Origin: Gammaproteobacteria bacterium
GTDB taxonomy: Bacteria > Pseudomonadota > Gammaproteobacteria > Eutrophobiales > Eutrophobiaceae
DNA length: 5,577 nucleotides
Direction of reading: 5' to 3'
Assembly: GCA_018676275.1 (NCBI GenBank)
Contig: JABHFC010000221.1
Location: 1-5,577, forward strand
Shown one piece after another: positions 1 to 4,922 of this stretch; the stretch's first letter is position 1; each line of letters opens with the position of its first letter. The translations under genes and the position numbers were made by a program. Under the pieces are notes generated by a model. That model saw nothing but the letters and a program-made list of their open reading frames with translations. It was not told the origin of the DNA and did no database searches.

Positions 1-285
1 CATGCGGGTACAATCGCAACAATTGCTGATAATTCAGCGGGTTATGCTGCCTTCTCGCTGATGCAAGCGACCTCGTCTGTATTGACAGTCGAATTTAAAG
101 TTAATTTACTCAGCCCGGGACAGGGCGACTTCCTCCTTGCGAAAGCCAGAGTTATAAAGAGTGGTCATACACTAAAAATTTGCCAGGCAGAGGTTTTTAG
201 CGAAATAGAAGGGAAACAATCACTTTGTGCTATCGCCATAATATCCCTGATGGAGCTAGAAAATCGTTCTGATCAAAAGAATTAA
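1..285 (+). CDS. PaaI-family hotdog-fold thioesterase, 5'-truncated by the window
   Basis: The frame is open from base 1 (first codon CAT) to the TAA at 283-285, so the ATG at 61 is internal and the true start lies left of the window. The visible 94 residues begin HAGTIATIADNSAGYAA, which matches the H-G-G-x-x-A-x-L-A-D-x-A-x-G helix motif of PaaI/YbgC-like hotdog acyl-CoA thioesterases. In that family the Asp (residue 10 here) sits near the active site. The rest fits the hotdog beta-strands: a VEFKVNLLSP strand, then AKARVIKSGHTLKICQAEVF, the usual strand pattern of these enzymes. Known members hydrolyse acyl-CoA or phenylacetyl-CoA thioesters in the cytoplasm; the substrate here cannot be told. 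The C-terminal extension (MELENRSDQKN) is short and polar. The next gene starts 125 nt downstream after a very AT-rich gap with no convincing terminator, so cotranscription with it is possible but not shown. Confidence 0.85.
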   Translation, partial: HAGTIATIADNSAGYAAFSLMQATSSVLTVEFKVNLLSPGQGDFLLAKARVIKSGHTLKICQAEVFSEIEGKQSLCAIAIISLMELENRSDQKN

Positions 286-410
286 TGAAAACATTATAAA
301 TATTTTAATAATCAATTAGTAATAAGGCTTAATTAAACAAATAAATTAAGAGTTAACTGAGGTTAAAATCAAATGAGTACAGGCCAAAGAGGGAGATTTT
401 TTCGATAATC

Positions 411-1058
411 ATGAGCAAAAAAGAGATGTATGATGTCAATTGTGTGCGCTGTCCACGTCTGGCTAGCCACCTGAAAAGTGTTCGTGATTCCTATCCCGAC
501 TATCATGGGCTCCCTGTTGCTCCCTTTGGTGCCAATAAGCCTGGCTTGTTAATAGTAGGTCTTGCGCCGGGAATGCACGGGGCGAACGCAACAGGCAGGC
601 CTTTTACGGGTGATCACGCAGGGATTCTTCTTTACAAGGCCCTGTATAAGTACGGGTTTAGTAATCAGGAGCAGGCGACAGAGGCAGAGGATGGCTTGAA
701 ATTGGAGAATTGTCGTATTACTAACGCCGTAAAGTGCTTGCCTCCGGAAAACAAACCAACTGGGGCTGAAGTAAATACCTGTAATAGCTTCCTTGTTAAA
801 GAAATCGAGAGCCTTGGCAAACAGTTCGTCATTTTGGCGCTGGGGGGAATAGCCCACAAAGCGGTCTTAAAAGCACTATCGCTTAAAAATAAAGACCATG
901 ATTTCGGGCATGGAGCTCTCCATCAGATTAGCAAAAATAAGTGGCTATTAGATTCCTATCATTGCAGTCGCTATAACACCCAGACACGCCGATTGACCGA
1001 GGACATGTTCTTCGAAGTATTCAATAAAGCACATGAACTAGTAAATACAACTATTTGA
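411..1058 (+). CDS. Family 5 (UDGb-type) uracil-DNA glycosylase, iron-sulfur
   Basis: This 215-residue protein should remove uracil and related deaminated bases from DNA, the first step of base excision repair. Motif 1, GLAPGMHGANATGRPFTGD (residues 50-68), is the family 4/5 signature; the GLAP form without a catalytic Asn/Asp is typical of UDGb enzymes. The second active-site motif is SYHCSRYNTQTRRLT (182-196), matching the family 5 H-x-S-x-x-N-x-x-T-x-R-L-T pattern. Four cysteines, C11 and C14 (CVRC) plus C109 and C124, have the spacing of the [4Fe-4S] ligands in families 4 and 5. Length is normal. The chosen ATG has a purine-rich AGAGGGAG about 15 nt upstream; the next in-frame ATG (426) would keep all motifs, so the start could be five codons later. 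The gene ends 16 nt before uvrC, suggesting a repair operon. The preceding 125 nt are AT-rich and show only a weak hairpin (CTTAATT 328-334 with AATTAAG 344-350); no clear promoter is visible. Confidence 0.92.
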   Translation: MSKKEMYDVNCVRCPRLASHLKSVRDSYPDYHGLPVAPFGANKPGLLIVGLAPGMHGANATGRPFTGDHAGILLYKALYKYGFSNQEQATEAEDGLKLENCRITNAVKCLPPENKPTGAEVNTCNSFLVKEIESLGKQFVILALGGIAHKAVLKALSLKNKDHDFGHGALHQISKNKWLLDSYHCSRYNTQTRRLTEDMFFEVFNKAHELVNTTI

Positions 1059-1074
1059 ATAACAAGTAATAGTT

Positions 1075-2898
1075 TTGAATATTTTTGATCCTTCATCGTT
1101 TCTGAAATCCTTGACCCCTAAACCGGGGGTTTATCAAATGCTTGATGCGGATTCGACTGTAATTTATGTCGGAAAGGCTCGTAATTTGAAAAATCGAGTC
1201 AGTAGTTATTTCGGTAAAAAGCAGGATTCCGCGAAAACTCGTGCTTTGGTTGCTCAAATACAGGGGATTCAAGTCACGGTCACGCACACCGAAGGCGAAG
1301 CCCTGTTGCTTGAAAATAATCTAATCAAGGAACTTAAACCTCGCTACAACATAGTATTCCGTGATGATAAGAGTTATCCCTATCTCTATCTTTCTTCAGA
1401 TCAGGACTATCCGCGTTTAAGTTTCTATAGAGGAGCCAGGCGGGGCAAAGGACGTTTTTTCGGGCCCTATCCAAGCGCTGGTAGCGCCCGTAGGGCGTTG
1501 AATTTGGTGCAAAAATTGTTTCAATTGCGACAATGTGATGAGAGTTTTTTTAAAAATCGTTCTCGCCCCTGTCTGCAGTTTCAGATCAAACGATGCACAG
1601 CGCCGTGCGTGGATTACATAAGCGAGGAAGATTATGCCGATGATATGAAATATGCCGTTATGTTTCTGGAAGGTAAAAATGAAGAGGTCATGGATGCGCT
1701 TTTAACCCCTATGCAAAATGCGGCAGATAAGCTTGAATATGAGCGAGCAGCGCATTATCGTGACCAGATTAGCAATCTACGAAAAGTACAGGAACAACAA
1801 CATGTTACGGCACCCAGGGGAGAGATGGATATCATCGCCTGCAGCATGTATTCAGGTATGGCCTGTGTTCAGATATTCTATATCAGAGGAGGTTTGAGTC
1901 TTGGAAATAAGTCTTTTTTTCCGCGACATGGCAAAGGAGAGCAGCCGGAAGGCATTGTCACTGCCTTTATATCCCAGTATTACCTGTCTGGTCGCTCAGA
2001 CAGGCAGAGTCCACCGACAATACTGGTCAGTCATGAGGTAGAGGATGTGGACATGTTTGAGCTGGTATTGTCAGAGCAAGCGTCCAGTAAGGTAAAAATA
2101 CAACAGAGTTTACGAGGTGAAAAGAAGCGCTGGATGGTAATGGCACTGGAAAACGCCACAATTGCCTTAGAACAGAAGCAGAGACAAAAAGAAAATCATC
2201 AGGACCGAATTGATGCTCTACGCCAGGCCTTAGAACTGGAAGACGGTATAGAGCGAATTGAATGCTTCGATATCAGCCATACAGGAGGGGAAGCGACAGT
2301 CGGTTCCTGTGTTGTATTTGGCATCGAAGGGGCGCTGAAATCCGACTATAGACGTTTTAATGTAAAAGACATTGAGCCGGGCGACGATTACGCCGCAATG
2401 AAGCAGGTTCTTTCACGACGTTACACTCGGGTAAAGACAGAAGATGGAAAATTGCCCGATCTTATCCTTATCGACGGAGGTAAAGGCCAGATTAGTAGCA
2501 GTCGCGAGATTTTGACTGAACTGCAACTGGATAGTATTCCTCTGGTAGGAGTAGCAAAAGGCCCAGGCCGAAAACCGGGGCTCGAAGTGCTTATTATGTC
2601 TGATGGTAAACAGGAAATACGCCTGCCAGCCAACTCTGCTGCTTTGCACCTGATTCAGGAAATTCGCGATGAAGCCCATCGTTTTGCGATTACGGGCCAT
2701 AGGCAACGACGCAAAAAGGCACGCAACCGTTCTGTACTGGAAGATGTAGAAGGCGTCGGGGTAAAGCGAAGGCAACAGCTAATACGTCATTTTGGTGGAA
2801 TGCAGAGTATTGCCCGTGCGGGTGTTGAAGACCTTGCTAAAGTTGCCGGGATCAATAAGAATCTCGCCCAGAAAATTTATGACGCTTTTCACACCTGA
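1075..2898 (+). CDS. uvrC: Excinuclease ABC subunit C (UvrC)
   Basis: UvrC makes the two incisions flanking a DNA lesion after UvrA2B loading in nucleotide excision repair. The 607 residues match full-length bacterial UvrC. The N-terminal GIY-YIG nuclease (about 15-95, 3' incision) shows GVY at 18-20, IYVG at 30-33, and the expected catalytic Y31, R41 and E80. A cysteine cluster, C154, C166, C174 and C178, matches the conserved CX(n)C motif proposed to bind an Fe-S cluster. The UVR/UvrB-binding domain is at about 202-238 (EYERAAHYRDQI). The RNase H-like 5'-incision domain has D399 (CFDISH), D467 (LIDGGKGQ) and H535 (RDEAHRFA). A tandem helix-hairpin-helix DNA-binding region ends the protein (about 553-607, VEGVGVKRRQ and VAGINKNLAQ). 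The start is TTG: an in-frame stop at 1060-1062 excludes anything much longer, and the first ATG (1138) would destroy the GIY motif. No good Shine-Dalgarno is seen, so translation may couple to the upstream glycosylase. Confidence 0.98.
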   Translation: MNIFDPSSFLKSLTPKPGVYQMLDADSTVIYVGKARNLKNRVSSYFGKKQDSAKTRALVAQIQGIQVTVTHTEGEALLLENNLIKELKPRYNIVFRDDKSYPYLYLSSDQDYPRLSFYRGARRGKGRFFGPYPSAGSARRALNLVQKLFQLRQCDESFFKNRSRPCLQFQIKRCTAPCVDYISEEDYADDMKYAVMFLEGKNEEVMDALLTPMQNAADKLEYERAAHYRDQISNLRKVQEQQHVTAPRGEMDIIACSMYSGMACVQIFYIRGGLSLGNKSFFPRHGKGEQPEGIVTAFISQYYLSGRSDRQSPPTILVSHEVEDVDMFELVLSEQASSKVKIQQSLRGEKKRWMVMALENATIALEQKQRQKENHQDRIDALRQALELEDGIERIECFDISHTGGEATVGSCVVFGIEGALKSDYRRFNVKDIEPGDDYAAMKQVLSRRYTRVKTEDGKLPDLILIDGGKGQISSSREILTELQLDSIPLVGVAKGPGRKPGLEVLIMSDGKQEIRLPANSAALHLIQEIRDEAHRFAITGHRQRRKKARNRSVLEDVEGVGVKRRQQLIRHFGGMQSIARAGVEDLAKVAGINKNLAQKIYDAFHT

Positions 2899-2901
2899 AT
2901 A

Positions 2902-3480
2902 ATGAATATTCCAAACTCAATCACCTTATTGCGCATTGCAATGATCCCCATATTTGTTCTGGTATTTTATTTACCGTTCAAATGGGCAAACCTGGCTGCC
3001 TGCATTATTTTTACGTTTGCAGCCGTGACAGACATACTTGACGGTTATCTGGCAAGGAAACTGGGACAAATATCACCGCTTGGAGCCTTTCTTGACCCGG
3101 TAGCAGACAAATTAATGGTGGCTGTGGTACTGGTGTGTTTAGTGGATAGGGATGCACAAAGCCTCAACTGGAGCCTGCTGTTGACGCTGCCAGCAGCTAT
3201 TATTATTGGACGTGAGATCACCGTGTCCGCTTTGCGGGAATGGATGGCTGAATTAGGTGCAAGAAGTAAGGTCGCAGTATCTGTGTACGGTAAGATTAAG
3301 ACGATTGCGCAAATGGTCGCACTCGGTATTTTAGTGTTTCATGATCCTTTATTTGGTATTCCCATCTACGGTCTAGGTATGGTGCTGCTTTATATAGCTG
3401 CAGCTCTGACCTTGATCTCGATGTTTCAATATTTATCCAGTGCCTGGCCAAAACTTCGAGAATCAAATAAAAAACAATAA
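2902..3480 (+). CDS. pgsA: CDP-diacylglycerol--glycerol-3-phosphate 3-phosphatidyltransferase (PgsA)
   Basis: PgsA is the inner-membrane enzyme that transfers the phosphatidyl group from CDP-diacylglycerol to sn-glycerol 3-phosphate, giving phosphatidylglycerol phosphate, the committed step to phosphatidylglycerol and cardiolipin. The CDP-alcohol phosphotransferase signature D-x2-D-G-x2-A-R-x8-G-x3-D-x3-D is complete: D44, D47, G48, A51, R52, G61, D65, D69. The N-terminus MNIPNSITLLRIAMIP is the classic family start. Hydrophobic stretches at about 8-24, 30-43, 72-86, 91-103, 132-147 and 151-176 give a polytopic membrane protein, and the C-terminal tail is basic (ESNKKQ). At 192 residues it is slightly longer than the E. 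coli enzyme. The ATG lies 3 nt after the uvrC stop without its own obvious ribosome-binding site, so translational coupling is likely. The uvrC-pgsA pair is a conserved gammaproteobacterial arrangement. Confidence 0.97.
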   Translation: MNIPNSITLLRIAMIPIFVLVFYLPFKWANLAACIIFTFAAVTDILDGYLARKLGQISPLGAFLDPVADKLMVAVVLVCLVDRDAQSLNWSLLLTLPAAIIIGREITVSALREWMAELGARSKVAVSVYGKIKTIAQMVALGILVFHDPLFGIPIYGLGMVLLYIAAALTLISMFQYLSSAWPKLRESNKKQ

Positions 3481-3495
3481 CTTGCTTGTTGAATA

Positions 3496-3523
3496 TTGAC
3501 ACCTGATAACTCGCGGCTACAAT
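3496..3523 (+). promoter_or_regulatory. Predicted sigma70 promoter of the tRNA-Gly(-Cys-Leu) cluster
   Basis: A perfect -35 hexamer TTGACA (3496-3501) is followed after 16 bp by TACAAT (3518-3523), one mismatch from the -10 consensus. The next bases, AGGCGTCCC, are GC-rich, as in discriminators of stringently controlled stable-RNA promoters. Transcription would begin near 3530, about 60 nt before mature tRNA-Gly, leaving a leader for RNase P to remove. The position directly after pgsA and before the tRNAs supports the call. Stringent control is an inference from the discriminator only. Confidence 0.75.
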
Positions 3524-3588
3524 AGGCGTCCCAAATGGGATTAGCTCTGAAATTAGCGCGAATTTGTGTTTGAACGATGCAGTAAAAT

Positions 3589-3663
3589 GCGGGAATAGCT
3601 CAGTGGTAGAGCACCTCGTTGCCAACGAGGATGTCGCGAGTTCGAATCTCGTTTCCCGCTCCA
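3589..3663 (+). tRNA. glyW: tRNA-Gly(GCC)
   Basis: The cloverleaf is complete. Acceptor GCGGGAA (3589-3595) pairs with TTCCCGC (3653-3659), followed by discriminator T and encoded CCA at 3661-3663. The D-arm is AGCTCAGTGGTAGAGC. The anticodon arm CCTCG-TTGCCAA-CGAGG has anticodon GCC at 3621-3623, and the T-arm has TTCGAAT. Length is 75 nt, one less than E. coli glyW because of a shorter D-loop. The symbol is assigned by position after pgsA. Confidence 0.98.
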
Positions 3664-3672
3664 AATCGCTAG

Positions 3673-3702
3673 AAACCCCGTTAAACGGGGTTTTTGTTTT
3701 TT
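3673..3702 (+). terminator. Intrinsic terminator between tRNA-Gly and tRNA-Cys
   Basis: AAACCCCGT (3673-3681) pairs perfectly with ACGGGGTTT (3685-3693) around a TAA loop. A T-rich run, TTTTTGTTTTTT (3691-3702), follows. This is a strong rho-independent terminator 10 nt after tRNA-Gly. It implies that tRNA-Cys and tRNA-Leu are made only by read-through or from another promoter. Confidence 0.88.
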
Positions 3703-3725
3703 AGCTGAGTTGTAAATTAATCATT

Positions 3726-3799
3726 GGCTGAGTGGCAGAGTGGTTATGCAGCGGCCTGCAAAGCCGTGGACCTCGGTTCGATTCCGGGCTCAGCCTCCA
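3726..3799 (+). tRNA. cysT: tRNA-Cys(GCA)
   Basis: Acceptor GGCTGAG (3726-3732) pairs with CTCAGCC (3789-3795), followed by discriminator T and encoded CCA (3797-3799). The anticodon arm GCGGC-CTGCAAA-GCCGT presents anticodon GCA at 3758-3760, and the T-arm carries GGTTCGATTCC. Length is 74 nt, as in E. coli cysT. It stands between tRNA-Gly and tRNA-Leu, in the conserved order. Only 23 nt separate it from the upstream terminator, and no convincing promoter of its own is visible there. Confidence 0.97.
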
Positions 3800-3817
3800 T
3801 GTTTTTTATAGGGAGTT

Positions 3818-3826
3818 TGGTATAAA
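3818..3826 (+). promoter_or_regulatory. Possible extended -10 element for tRNA-Leu
   Basis: TGGTATAAA matches the extended -10 form TGnTATAAT with one mismatch in the hexamer (TATAAA, 3821-3826). It lies about 20 nt before mature tRNA-Leu, so a start near 3833 is possible. No recognisable -35 stands 16-18 bp upstream. Given the terminator after tRNA-Gly, a local promoter would make sense, but this is a weak match. Confidence 0.25.
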
Positions 3827-3974
3827 CTTCTGAACATCATCCAAAGCCCGGGTGGTGGAATTGGTAGACACAAGGGACTTAATTAAATTTGAGCACACAG
3901 ACTGGAAACATCTGTTGTGAATGGAGTCAAATTCGGGGAAACCTTAACAATATTTAGTTGATGGCAATCCCGAG

Positions 3975-4439
3975 CTAAGTCCTGATTCGTTTCTTACTTC
4001 GATATGTTGGGGTAAGGGCGTGGCAATTTGGACACAATAAGCGAAGATTTTTTAATTTGTTATCCTTATTGTTCCCATTGATATGGTCAAGTTCTAAAGG
4101 AATAGGTTGATTTAGCCAGGTAGTATTTCGACAATTTGAACAAATAGGTTTGAATATTCCCTCTTTAAACAGTCGGATTTTGAGTTTATTGGATTGAATT
4201 GGTAATTTATTACTTAGGTATTTTTCAATAGGTTGTTTGGGAGGTAATTTCTTCCCTTTATTCCAGGCTTGACCAGTAAAGTGCGATGTATCTAATGCAA
4301 AATGCTTAATTGCTTTTCTTAATACATCATAGTTGCCGCCGTATGCAGCTACATTTAACTTTATTAGAACTTGTCTCATAGATTTTGCGGATTTAACCGC
4401 GTCAGTGAGTTGTTCAATAGAGTATTTGTGTAGTTTCAT
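3975..4439 (-). CDS. HNH homing endonuclease encoded antisense within the tRNA-Leu intron
   Basis: The 154-residue protein has a C-terminal HNH nuclease of the ββα-metal type. Zinc-binding pairs are C100/C103 (CSNC) and C136/C139 (CPNC). The HNH residues are D118-H119 (LELDHINGN), N131 (NLRLLCPNCH) and H140. The N-terminal half (about 6-60, YSIEQLTDAVKSAKSMRQVL to TSHFTGQAWNKGKK) resembles the helix-turn-helix-like DNA-binding region of phage and homing HNH enzymes. Its predicted role is to cut intron-less tRNA-Leu(UAA) genes so that repair copies the intron in; target and cleavage are inferred. The ATG (4437-4439 on the plus strand) has no clear Shine-Dalgarno and no good promoter is evident. 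The TAG (3975-3977) and last codons overlap the intron core. The gene is intact and AT-rich compared with flanking chromosomal genes, as expected of a mobile gene. It runs against tRNA transcription, so it must use its own promoter. Confidence 0.9.
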   Translation of the reverse strand: MKLHKYSIEQLTDAVKSAKSMRQVLIKLNVAAYGGNYDVLRKAIKHFALDTSHFTGQAWNKGKKLPPKQPIEKYLSNKLPIQSNKLKIRLFKEGIFKPICSNCRNTTWLNQPIPLELDHINGNNKDNKLKNLRLLCPNCHALTPTYRSKKRIRT

Positions 4440-4456
4440 TGTTCATGGAATCAGGA
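3980..4456. repeat. Inverted repeat: P6-extension stem flanking the endonuclease insertion
   Basis: TCCTGATTC (3980-3988) is the exact reverse complement of GAATCAGGA (4448-4456), 9 bp. In the intron RNA this closes the P6 extension and leaves the foreign gene, about 460 nt, in its loop, outside the catalytic core. The position corresponds to the variable P6 peripheral region of the cyanobacterial intron. Confidence 0.8.
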
Positions 4457-4577
4457 AAAGTGTAGAGACTTGACGGCTCCTACCTACGTTTTAATGTAAA
4501 TTAGGATAAGGTAAAGGTAAAGTCCAGACCACAAATACGTTTTAAGTAACGTAGCTACGAAAGTAGTAGTTGGTATG

Positions 4578-4629
4578 AAAATCCCTCGGCTTCACGGCCG
4601 TGACGGTTCGAGTCCGTCTCCGGGCACCA
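4578..4629 (+). other. Probable attachment site: tRNA-Leu 3' exon used by the integrative element
   Basis: P4-type integrases typically recombine within the 3' half of a tRNA gene, and the attP copy restores the tRNA. Here an integrase gene lies about 300 nt beyond the tRNA 3' end and reads away from it, the usual layout. The crossover core would lie somewhere in this exon, most likely the T-arm to CCA. The matching copy at the far end of the element is outside the window, so the exact core cannot be defined. Confidence 0.65.
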
Positions 4630-4638
4630 TTTTAAGCT

Positions 4639-4740
4639 TCAATAGCGTCCAATAGAGTCCAGTAACACACCTAAAAGCATTGTAATTAGGCGCCTTTATT
4701 GTCCAGCACACCCCGGTGGCATCCATTGACATCCAGTGCC
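4639..4740 (+). repeat. Cluster of phased TCCA repeats next to the att site
   Basis: GTCCA occurs at 4647, 4657 and 4701, and ATCCA at 4721 and 4731. The first group has a 10-bp period (TCAATAGCGTCCAATAGAGTCC, units visible as CAATAG at 4640 and 4650, CAGTAA at 4660). The second group is also 10-bp spaced (ATCCATTGAC then ATCCAGTGCC). Ten-base spacing places the units on one face of the helix, which suggests protein binding sites, for example integrase arm-type or excisionase sites. That role is inferred. Confidence 0.6.
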
Positions 4741-4743
4741 AAA

Positions 4744-4905
4744 TGGGGGTACATTTAGGGCTATCGTGAAAAGTAACTTCAAAATTATACCCCCAATTAG
4801 CAATTATTACCCTAAGCCTTGCATCGCTATTAACTTCCCACTAAAACGCCGTAGAACGCTTCTCCAGAAGTCAGAATTGGCTAATACAACCTGTTTATAC
4901 CCCCA
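4744..4905. repeat. TTATACCCCCA direct repeats with an inverted partial copy
   Basis: TTATACCCCCA is present exactly at 4785-4795 and 4895-4905, 110 bp apart. TGGGGGTA at 4744-4751 is the inverted copy of its last eight bases. The downstream copy is 31 nt before the integrase ATG, so it could take part in autoregulation or recombination. The function is inferred from position only. Confidence 0.6.
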
Positions 4906-4922
4906 CTTGTTTCCCTAGTTTT

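Larger units (their letters stand above)
3881..4577 (+). ncRNA. Group I (IC3-like) self-splicing intron in tRNA-Leu(UAA)
   Basis: The 697-nt intron interrupts the anticodon between U34 and A35, the site used by the cyanobacterial and plastid tRNA-Leu introns. Helices read from sequence: P1, exon CTT plus AA (3878-3882) with TTGAG (3889-3893), including the U-G wobble T3880/G3891 at the 5' splice site. P2, hairpin 3894-3919. P3, GGAGTC (3923-3928) with GGCTCC (4475-4480). P4, TCGGG (3933-3937) with CCCGA (3969-3973). P6 extension, 3980-3988 with 4448-4456. P7 (guanosine site), GACTT (4467-4471) with AAGTC (4520-4524). P8, ACCT (4482-4485) with AGGT (4509-4512). P9-region hairpins, TACGTT/AACGTA (4536-4553) and GCTAC-GAAA-GTAGT (4554-4567). 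P10, intron ATTT next to the guide with the AAAT of the 3' exon. The last intron base is G4577. The catalytic core segments are complete and in order, so splicing is expected. The loop of the P6 extension holds an endonuclease gene on the other strand. Confidence 0.95.
3846..4629 (+). tRNA. leuZ: tRNA-Leu(UAA), split by a group I intron after U34
   Basis: The 5' exon (3846-3880, 35 nt) begins GCCCGGG and ends at the wobble base U34 of the anticodon. The 3' exon (4578-4629, 52 nt) begins AAAATCCCT and ends with encoded CCA. Joined, they give an 87-nt tRNA, the length of E. coli leuZ. The acceptor is GCCCGGG with TCCGGGC (4619-4625, one G-T pair). The anticodon stem AGGGA/TCCCT closes a CTTAAAA loop with anticodon TAA. 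The long class II variable arm is CGGC (4587-4590) with GCCG (4597-4600), and the T-arm is GACGG-TTCGAGT-CCGTC (4602-4618). Without splicing the gene cannot give a functional tRNA. Its 3' end also serves as the probable integration site of the downstream element. Confidence 0.96.

Noticed and set aside
328..350. Hairpin CTTAATT / AATTAAG in the gap between the thioesterase and the glycosylase
   Set aside because: All A-T apart from one pair, in a very AT-rich spacer, with no T tract; likely chance, and not a terminator.
549..859. Minus-strand frames of 102 and 64 codons within the uracil-DNA glycosylase gene
   Set aside because: The plus-strand frame has catalytic motifs and Fe-S cysteines; the opposite frames show no protein features.
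2413..2775. Minus-strand frames of 120 and 70 codons within uvrC
   Set aside because: They are shadows of the strongly conserved UvrC C-terminal nuclease coding strand, with no motifs or start signals of their own.
3529..3540. Small palindrome TCCCAAATGGGA just after the tRNA promoter
   Set aside because: A 4-bp stem near the predicted start site; too short to support an operator or attenuator.
3296..3664. A 122-codon minus-strand frame starting MERETRFELATSSLATRC across tRNA-Gly and the end of pgsA
   Set aside because: It is the well-known false frame produced by reading a tRNA gene antisense (RFELATSSLATR), and it overlaps pgsA, the tRNA promoter and tRNA-Gly.
3881..4577. The idea that the split tRNA-Leu is a pseudogene disrupted by an insertion sequence
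   Set aside because: There are no terminal inverted repeats or target duplication, there is no transposase, and the insertion has a full group I core with exact exon boundaries at the anticodon.
4670..4700. Possible terminator after tRNA-Leu (CCTAA/TTAGG inverted repeat followed by CTTTATT)
   Set aside because: The stem is only 5 bp with an 11-nt loop and the T-run is broken, so it is too weak to call a terminator.
4736..4918. A 60-codon plus-strand frame between tRNA-Leu and the integrase
   Set aside because: It has no ribosome-binding site, has unusual composition and spans the TACCCCC repeats; more likely non-coding leader.
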